A stretch of DNA of 64,000 nt, taken from NCBI RefSeq assembly GCF_009017415.1, contig NC_092403.1:2232001-2296000 (forward strand). Reading direction: 5' to 3'. Origin of the DNA: Aspergillus flavus. Taxonomy: Eukaryota > Ascomycota > Eurotiomycetes > Eurotiales > Aspergillaceae. The notes under the pieces are model-generated. The model was given only the letters and a program-made list of their open reading frames with translations. It made no database searches and was not told the DNA's origin. Positions 56,568 to 64,000 of this stretch are shown here, one piece after another. How positions within the stretch are numbered: the first letter of the stretch is position 1; each line of letters opens with the position of its first letter. The position numbers and the translations under genes are program-made.

Positions 56568-58341
56568 ATGGCCGATCCGATCGGTGTAGCCGGGTTAGCC
56601 CTCTCCGGGATTTCGCTATTCTTCCAGGTCTACGCAGGGACGGTGCAAGGAAGGTCCAACCTCCAGTGGATAAACGATGGGCGACACTAACTAAAGAGTA
56701 CACACAGGGATCCAGCTAATGCTTGTTGCACGTGATGTGCCTGACAAGTATCAACAATTGCGACTTCGTCTGGAGATCGAGCAAGGGAGGCTCCTTAGTT
56801 GGGGCCATAGCTTTGGATTATTGCAGGAAGAATCGGAGGAGGAGGATGCATCGAGGATTTCGATCCCCGAACAGGTCCGGTATATGGTTCAGGGATACAT
56901 TGAGCCGCTGTGGCAAAAGGTCCTGCATTTCACGGCAGAGACCCCGAGCTTCGTTCCCAGGGACAAGAGAGAAGAAACACCGAGCGTGCATCATGGAGGC
57001 ATGGCGCGACGGTTTCGGCTGGACCGCATGTATGCGAAGGCCAGGCAGGGAACTATTAAATTCAAAGACCGTGTCAATTGGGCTTATTGGCAGATGGACA
57101 AGTTGGAAGATTTGGTGGAATGTATGAGACATGTCAATGGTAGTGTCATCGCCCTGGCCGAGGTGAAAACGCAGCAGGAGATCCAGGAAACCGTTAAAGC
57201 GACGCTGATGGGCCTGCTCAGTTTACAGGACACTGTTAATGGACTAAAGGAGCTAATTGTGGCTGTCGAGGAGAAGCGCCTTGATAACCGGTCATCGCAG
57301 ATGCCGCTGGGTGAACCGAATGATCTACTCCTAGGTTTAGCCAACCTGAAAAAAATGCGACTGCAAATTGGACACGACAAGAATGACGGTAGCCTCCAAT
57401 CTGACCTAAAGATCCAACCAGAAAGAGTCTGGCCCATGAACAAGATGAAATATCCCTCGCCTCAGCGTCAGGATGCCACGTTGGATGGCAAGGAAGGGTT
57501 CTGGGTGGAATACAAGGACTATTCGAGTTCGGACCGAATAGTGGGCCCAACGAAGGACGAGATTGAGCGTCATATCGTCCGAGAACTGGCAGCGCTCCTA
57601 ATCTCCAAGCTTCCAAGTAGTTTTCGCGTGGCGCGGTGTGTTGGGTACTACGAGGAGGCCGGGTCGTTCGGCTTGGTTTTCGAGAAGCACGCCGCACACG
57701 CCGACCAAACCATCATCCCACTCTCTCATTGTTTGTCTCTTGAGACCCAGATGCCCAGTCTCGGGGAGCGGATCGCCCTTGCGCAAGGAATTGTCCAGAC
57801 GGTGTTCCAACTGCATGTGGTAGGGTGGCTCCATAAAGGGCTTCGGCCTGCGAATATCCTTCTGTTCGAGGACCATAACGGGGGCATTGCCTATGACAAG
57901 TCATATATTTCCGGATTTGAAGATGCTCGCCCGGTAGCACAGCCAAACCTAACGGAGGAGGCCCATTCACGTTTGTTGAATGATGACTGGTATCGACACC
58001 CAGACATTCAAACTGTGAAGCCGGCGCATCGGGAATTTCAATATTGCATGCGGTATGACCTTTATTCACTTGGAATACTGCTTGTCGAGATCGCCCTGTG
58101 GAAACCTGTCCTCGATATTCAGTCGAATGTCGGTCCAGGCGACATCAAATCTTTCATTTTAAGCCACAATACCCAGTGTTTACAGAGGATTCAATTTGCG
58201 TTCGGTAGAAAATATGCTGAAATTGTTATGAATTGTTTGAATCCAGGCGAAGAAATGGATGATCATACCCAAATGGATAGCTACATCTATTATTTTGAGA
58301 AGCTGGTCGTGAAACCCATGAAGCAGATGTCTGTAGATTGA
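56568..58341 (+). CDS. HeLo-type domain joined to a pseudokinase (MLKL-like architecture); first splice site apparently lost
   Basis: Exon 1 (ATG 56568) encodes the hydrophobic first helix typical of HeLo/prion-inhibition domains (ADPIGVAGLALSGISLFF). The main exon, from about 56708 to 58341, continues the helical bundle (residues up to about 200) and then a protein-kinase fold from about residue 290. The kinase lacks catalytic residues: the HRD position reads LHKGLRPANILLF with no catalytic aspartate, and the DFG position reads SGFEDAR. It is a pseudokinase. HeLo domains are membrane-active effectors of fungal incompatibility; MLKL in animals has the same four-helix bundle plus pseudokinase layout. 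The frame requires a donor after base 56651, but the bases there are GA, not GT. If that intron is not removed, only a short peptide results or translation starts at ATG 56719, without the first helix. Confidence 0.78.
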
Positions 58342-58700
58342 AATACAGAGACGATAGGAATTTTCTAGCAAAAATGCTTTGCTCTACGACAGAGTCAATA
58401 AATAGATCAATTGTAAAATATTTCAGGACAGGAGTAAGCAGGGAAACTTGGCATCTGTGGGGGTAATGTGGCTTAGTATTCATTAAATCGTGTATTGGCT
58501 TAAAACCAGGGTTTAGGGTCAAGCGAACTACTAATTTCCAAATCCCCCAGCCTTGTGGTTTCCAGTCCTCACCCCTCTTTCTCATCGCTAAGGAGATATA
58601 TTACCCCAAAATATATACCTATACTGTAGTCACTCATTTCATCCTTCATTTCGTGCTTTTTCTTGCCGTGAACCAGGTTTTCCTCTTCGTACCGTACACC
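58342..58700. other. Spacer between HeLo and kinase genes
   Basis: About 360 bases holding the 3' end of the HeLo gene and the promoter of the kinase gene. A TATATAC stretch lies at about 58611. No gene. Confidence 0.5.
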
Positions 58701-60480
58701 ATGGCCACAGAATGGGGCGGACAGGGCATCGGCGAAGATCCCAACAGACCCCCAAGCTACCCTGGTCAAAAGCTCTGCGAAAGGCTGTCCGGAAGACAAG
58801 GCCATTGGTCTGGCAAGGGACAGGTGAACGTCGAATTTCGACCAAACGATGTCGTGCCTCTAAAGGACGACACGCAGGTCGAATACAAGGGAACATATGG
58901 GCGCGTGTGTCGTAGTATTTTGACCGTTGGGGAGGAAACAATCGTCGTGGCACGAAAGGAAATGCGACTTTCTGAAGTTTCAGAAGAAAAGGTCAATCGT
59001 GAAGTGAAGATTCTTCAAAGCCTAAGGCATCGCCACCTGGTTACCTTTATCGGGTCATTTAAGGCCAGGGGTTTTGCCAGCATCCTGGTGTATCCGTTTG
59101 CGACGTGCGATCTGGAGAAGCTGCTAGAGGAACTGGATTATGCACAGTATCACGAACAAAAAGACACAGTGAGCACTCTGCTTGCTGAGCTCGGGTGGAT
59201 CCCAACCACCACCAAGGCAGCTCAGTGGAAGCCGGGAGATATTTTCCCCAATCTGCGACGCATCTGCGGCTGTGTATGTAGCGCCCTTCTTTACCTGCAC
59301 CAACACCGGATCCGCCATAAGGATATAAAACCATCAAATGTGCTTGTCGGCAAGGATGGGGTCTACATCACTGATTTCAATATCTCCAAGGCATTCGAGA
59401 ACGACCGGTCATCTCGTACTATGGGCCCCTACGCCGGAACAAGGATATATAGTGCTCCCGAGTGTGTTTATGACGCTCGCTCCTATCCATCGGATGTTTA
59501 TTCCCTCGGCCTCATCTTCATGGAGATATATACCTATATCCTGGGCAGACCTAGGTCTGAGATGGAAGAGTACACCAGGTCCAACCTCTCACTTTCTAAG
59601 GACTCGCAGATCCGACACGCTGCATTACGGGTTCTGTGGGTGAGGGTCATCTTCGATGGGGCTGGGAGGGGCGACTTTGGCATGAGCAGTGGAATGCAAG
59701 AGCTGATATTGAGAATGATAAGCGAGAATCAGGACGCACGACCTGATGCTTTTGAGGTCCTGTCTGGGCTCTGGGTTTATAGTCCATCGGGAGACTTTTT
59801 CTGCAACGAATGTAGAAAGCATCGAGGCTGGGTCGGTTACAAGGGCCTTGAAAAGCGGTACAACCAGCTTTACAAGCGGTATCAGGATTCCCTGAAAGAG
59901 AAAGCTAGCTTAGGTATGTTTCGAAGATTGGATCGAGCTTGTCGGTTAACAAATGCACACAGAGAAGAGATCAGAGCAAGCGCGCGAGGAGGTGAAAGGA
60001 GGTCAATCAGGTAGTAGTCCTTTGCCACAATCAAGCGAGCGATCACCATCCCAGATCTCTGTTCTTCGCAGCCCCAGGACAGGACCGACTGTGGCACGCA
60101 ACAAGAGTGGACAGCGATTAGATTTGGACAGTTTGAGTTATGCGAGGCATGTTGTGAGTGAAAATAGCTCCCTCATCGACACCATGAATAAGGTGCAAGG
60201 AATGAGGCTATGCCGTTCGCACTACCTCACAGAGAGGTGTCGGCATCCGAACTGCACTCATCGGCATGACACAAATCTAACAGAGGAGGAGCTTGAGACA
60301 TTGCGGTATCTCACACGCGCGCAAGCTCCTTGCAACTCTGGAAATGGTTGCAAGTACCCGAAATGTATATATGGCCATATGTGCCCACAGGGTCCAGTAA
60401 AGCGCTTTCATAACTGTAGCTTTGGGGAGGATATGCATATATCCGATACAGTTCCGGTACTCTCTGATTCGTTAGATTGA
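58701..60480 (+). CDS. Protein kinase fused to two C-terminal CCCH zinc fingers
   Basis: Exons 58701-59913 and 59963-60480 (49-base intron) give about 576 residues; start ATG at 58701 in an ACCATGG context. The kinase domain spans about residues 65-370: glycine loop KGTYGRVCRS, beta-3 lysine VVARKEM, alpha-C glutamate NREVKILQ, catalytic loop HKDIKPSNVL with aspartate and asparagine present, metal-binding ITDFN (DFG with Gly to Asn), and activation-loop end YSAPE. It is therefore probably active. After a Cys pair (FCNECRKHRGW) and a coiled-coil-like segment come two CCCH fingers, C-x8-C-x4-C-x3-H (CRSHYLTERCRHPNCTHRH) and C-x5-C-x4-C-x3-H (CNSGNGCKYPKCIYGH). The second has the same spacing as the fingers of the gene at 55059. 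A kinase with CCCH fingers next to a HeLo-pseudokinase suggests a common pathway. Confidence 0.87.
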
Positions 60481-61361
60481 TGCAAAGAACCATTGCCGAG
60501 TCAGACACATTTTTGAGATCACTTTGTCGCATACGAGCTTGCATTGTGCTTATCAATAAATGACCACTTAATTTCTCAATCAATGTTGCACTGGGAAAGG
60601 CTATACATAGCTCAGTTTAAAGAATAGCGCAATTTGGATGAAATCTCCTGGCATCTTACCCCCCTGTCTCATCACAATTGCAACTGTGGACGCCCTTCCA
60701 ATAGACTATGAAAAAATACTAATTTTTTACATATTCTGTCTACTAATATGTAGTCAGTCCATCTATTCTGCATGGCCTGTAAGGTATAGCGGTAACTGTG
60801 CTAAAGCCGCCAACATCCAAAGAATCTCGGACTATCTCTTCAGGACTGTCGTTGGTTGACCGTTAATTGAGGTATGAGGTATCACGGTTGCAACGAGTGC
60901 CATGACAACTCCGGCACAACATTTAGCCCAACTCATGGCGGAGGGTGTTTTGCAATGACAAACAGCTGTAAATCAGCAGTCACACAGCATTGAGAATAGC
61001 CAGTACATATTCCCCAATAGTCCGTCTCCCGGCCCTCCATAGTTCGTTATACGCAACGTCCTGGCAATTTCCATGGTATCACACCAGAAGAACAAGTCTA
61101 CATTGAAAATATTCAGTTCATGATGTACGGTACATACATCCACACGTCTGTATCCTGTTCAGGTTGCCATTCAGTAGACTCACTCTACCCAGGTTCATTC
61201 CTTTACACGGTAGTCCCAGAACGGTAGCATGTAAGCCGGTACTTTGGCATTAAACAGAATCGACAACTGAAGTCAACGGCTTGAATAAAACCGCTCGAGA
61301 TACACTGCGCGCTATTATCGTAAAGGAATCATAATTGCAGCTCTAAACATGTACATAATCA
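60481..61361. other. Intergenic, nothing recognised
   Basis: About 880 bases between the kinase gene and the 3' end of the minus-strand gene. Only short frames without domains. Confidence 0.5.
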
Positions 61362-63614
61362 TTAGTCCATCAAATATACAGGCGCCTTGACCAACACATT
61401 CATCGGACCTCGCCCCCTGACTTCCGCGGTAATGAAGGATGCAAACCGGATCCGCCCCGCTCCCATGCTGTTCCGCTCTTCCATAGCCGTGGGAGGGCGC
61501 ATGTCCCCATTGCCACCGGGGTTCGGAGCCGCGCCTTGGTTGGGTCTCCGTCCCATCACCTTGCTGATTACGGACCGCATGCGCGGTTCACGGCCGGGAT
61601 GCGGTCCTCCCGGCGCACCCTCCTGGCTCGTTGAGCCGGATGACTCTCTGTCAGCCTCATCTGGCGGCCCTTCAAGTTGTTCCTGATCGCCGGACCTTCG
61701 GGCGGCGGCAGATTCAGCACTCACGTTCGTGAGTGGTGGAAGACCCGCCTCGACTTTCATGTTCGGCTCGTGTAGGAGAGTGCCAGGATGGATGTACTCG
61801 ATACAAACGTCGCGCGACTCCAAGGGAACCTTGTCCGCAATACCTACAGCATTCTCCACAATCATGCGTGCGCCATTGTCCAGCCCGGGCGGCGGAGGAT
61901 CACCCAAATATGACACGAGGTTGGCAACCAGACTATCCACCAGATGGTCAATTAGCTGACACCGGTGTTCTTCGGCAGCTGGTCCATGTAATGCATCTGT
62001 GAGACCATCCAAGGTGGTGCGTCGCCAATTGGAAATGCGTGCGATCGCATTTTCTTTATCCTCGTCGGTGAGAGTATTGGCCTGCTGCCGGCGCAGGTTC
62101 ATCTCAATGCTCTTCAACTGTCGACTGAAGGTGGGATCCAGTGCCGGGTGAAAGAAGCGCTCAAACAACTCGTCCACAAGCCACCGACTAATTACTGCGC
62201 GGCCAATCGCAGTCATCTCTTTCGTGCCAGTGATGTGTGCATCGTCGTTCACGTAACCCATCAGCCACTTGGGAAGGCTTTTCCAGTCTTTTCGGAACGC
62301 AAACGCCAAATCCTTAATGGCGCCGTCCAGACGACCGAATCGGTTAGCATACTCGTTGTCGTCCAGCACTGTACGCGACACGGCCATGCGCTGATGGGCG
62401 ACGGTATTCTGTAGCTGCTGCACCTGAGCCTCCTTCTCGAAATAATACCTTTTGACTTTGGAGTACTTCGCCTCTAGATGGGAAAGTCAGTTTAGAACCG
62501 GAAGAATCCTTTCCGTGGGTCGAAAAAACATACGAAGTTCGTCATGCTTCTGCACCAAAGTACGCACATCAATCTCTCCTTCGTCGCGCATGCGTGTGGA
62601 CGAGGGCGTGCTACGGCCTGGTTCCGGCTGTTGGGCTGCGTTGTTGCGCGGTGTGACGTCCTGGTTATTATTACCCTGTGGGTATGACGAATGGCCACCT
62701 GGTGGGGGGGTCGCCGTTGGGGCGCGCTGGCCACTGGGCGGACGATCGGACATGGCAGCCTGGGAGGCAGAATGGTCGGAGTAAGCGGGCGGCTGTGGTA
62801 GCGGCGAGGGAGGTTCTAGGGACTGTCGCGATGAAGGGCGAGGAAGGCCCAATTGATTCTGTTGTGGTTGTTGCTGTTGGACCGGACCGGGATCTAATTC
62901 GTCCGGATGCTTGGGCTCCACAGGGGACGGGCGGTAGATATGCTCGAGAAGCGTTGAATCGGTGTTCGATCGGGTTATAGAGGGGTTCTGCGGCGAGCGA
63001 GGAGGTCGGGGCTCGTGTGGAATTCCTTGGTCCTGCAATACGGGAGACTTGGAAGGGTCTTGGGTTGTGTCTACCACATACTCCCTCGATTTTGACGGCG
63101 AGTGGGGGTCGGCAGCCGTATCCACCGACGAGGGCCGTTGCTCCTGTTGTTGCGGGGCCGGAGAAGTTTTCCTTACGGAACGACGACGTTCCAAGAACCC
63201 TGTCGACTCCCTAGGGGCTTGGGAGGAAGACGAGTGCGAATGTAAGGAGAAGAGGTTTCTTCTGGACCGTCGCGGGTTTTCGTGCTCCTCGGGTCTCTCA
63301 GCTGGAGGTGGGTGTTGCCACGACTGGTCGGAAGGGTCAGCATCGACAATGCGCGGAGGCGCAGCAACGGCGGGCGGGACTACCGAATAGTTGTTCAAGG
63401 TGTTCGGACGGCGGTGACTCTGCGAGCGATGAACCACGTTGGAATGCGCAGGATGTTGAGGTGGAAGTGGCGGCACCGGTTCGTTGGTGGAGACGGAAAA
63501 GCGTCGGTCAAGATCGCCAGGGAATGCGACCGAAGATGGGAGATGCTCGACTGATCGGAATGCAGCAGAGTTGGTCGTGGGAGGAGTCTTGGGCTTTTTT
63601 TTAAAGAGGGGCAT
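61362..63614 (-). CDS. Large fungal protein of unknown function with disordered Pro/Ser/Gln-rich N terminus
   Basis: Minus-strand exons 63614-62534 and 62473-61362 (60-base intron) give about 730 residues. I do not recognise the family. The ATG at 63614 starts MPLFKKKPK, a short basic N terminus; the frame is open upstream for 64 more codons, but that part looks like 5' UTR (CT-rich). Residues 1-340 are low-complexity, rich in Pro, Ser and Gln with a run QQQQPQQNQ, probably disordered and phosphorylated. Residues about 345-590 form a conserved-looking helical region, beginning with a coiled coil (VKRYYFEKEAQVQQLQ), then FRKDWKSLPKWLMGYVND. A second flexible Gly/Pro-rich stretch precedes a short C-terminal tail. 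The layout suggests a cytoskeletal or signalling scaffold, but that is only inference. Confidence 0.85.
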
Positions 63615-64000
63615 GGAGAAGGAAGTAACAGGGGGGGAGTGGGGAAGGAAATCGGGAAGAAGGAGGAAAAAGGGAGGAAGTATATGGGTATGAAAATGAG
63701 GGTGAGTTGTACAGGTGAGGAATAGGAGAGACAGTCTCCCCGCGAGTTTTGACTGGAGTAAAGGTAAAGGGACAGAGTGTTTGTGTTGTTGTTGGATTGA
63801 CTGCAAGTGGAGAATCCGACTGACGACGAAGAGGAGAAAAGGTGGGACACGTGCCTCGTCATTGGTGGGCGCAACACGAGGCTGGAGATTAAATTACTTC
63901 CATGTTATTTTTAGAGTTATCGTACCGTATCCATTCGGGCCATAAAATACCCTCCCTATTCAGGTACCGGAGTATGGGGAAACCAAAACATTTCAAATAC
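63615..64000. promoter_or_regulatory. Right edge: promoter and 5' UTR of the minus-strand scaffold-like gene
   Basis: On the minus strand the bases just before the start codon form a long C/T-rich run (plus-strand G/A-rich at about 63600-63700), typical of 5' leaders of well-expressed fungal genes. No other feature is seen up to the window edge. Confidence 0.5.

Noticed and set aside
57598..58069. Antisense frames within the HeLo-pseudokinase gene
   Set aside because: Shadows of the coding strand without start context or domains.
1..64000. CRISPR arrays, bacterial operons, tRNA or rRNA genes
   Set aside because: No regular spacer-repeat arrays; genes have eukaryotic introns; I saw no convincing tRNA A/B boxes or rRNA sequence by eye.

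Overview
The window is nuclear DNA of a filamentous ascomycete, most likely an Aspergillus- or Penicillium-like member of the Eurotiales. Genes lie singly on both strands with their own spacers, most are split by GT-AG introns of about 48-75 bases with CTRAY-like branch sites, and the protein families are typical of moulds: quelling-type RNA polymerase, fungal rhodopsin-domain membrane protein, secreted GH3 and GH11 enzymes, GMC oxidoreductase, a maltose cluster, sphingolipid desaturase, HeLo-domain protein. Exon boundaries were worked out by hand from reading frame and splice consensus. No database search was possible, so family names rest on motifs I recognise.

Layout. 1-10.6 kb: an uncharacterised membrane protein, an RNA-dependent RNA polymerase of RNA silencing (1107 aa), a secreted alpha/beta hydrolase and a rhodopsin-domain membrane protein. 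10.6-16.2 kb is a belt of decay: a DUF3425 (bZIP-associated) fragment, a DJ-1/PfpI gene with two frameshifts, an aldo-keto reductase with a doubtful first splice site, and a frameshifted SMP-30-like relic. 17.3-30.4 kb is a carbohydrate and oxidation region: a secreted GH3 beta-glucosidase, a GMC oxidoreductase on the opposite strand, and a maltose-utilisation cluster (GH13 maltase, divergent sugar permease, Zn2Cys6 regulator). The shared maltase/permease promoter carries six CGG half-sites at an exact 11-bp period, with a palindromic CreA-like site beside them.

32.2-36.5 kb: three co-oriented detoxification-type genes (P450, cyanamide hydratase-like HD protein, glutathione S-transferase). 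39.5-41.1 kb: a six-exon FKBP12 and a short-chain dehydrogenase relic with two nonsense codons. 42.6-48.2 kb: lipid genes in tandem (Delta8-sphingolipid desaturase, C-5 sterol desaturase family), convergent with a regulator that has two C2H2 fingers plus a Zn2Cys6 finger. 49.7-53.1 kb: a divergent GH11 xylanase and a WD40 protein.

55.1-60.5 kb holds the most unusual material: three consecutive plus-strand genes encoding (i) a helical, STAND-N-like domain followed by six CCCH fingers, (ii) a HeLo-type domain joined to a pseudokinase, the same architecture as animal MLKL, and (iii) an apparently active protein kinase joined to two CCCH fingers. They look like one fungal signalling and cell-death locus. 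The first intron of the HeLo gene appears to have lost its splice donor. The window ends with a long, partly disordered protein of unknown function.
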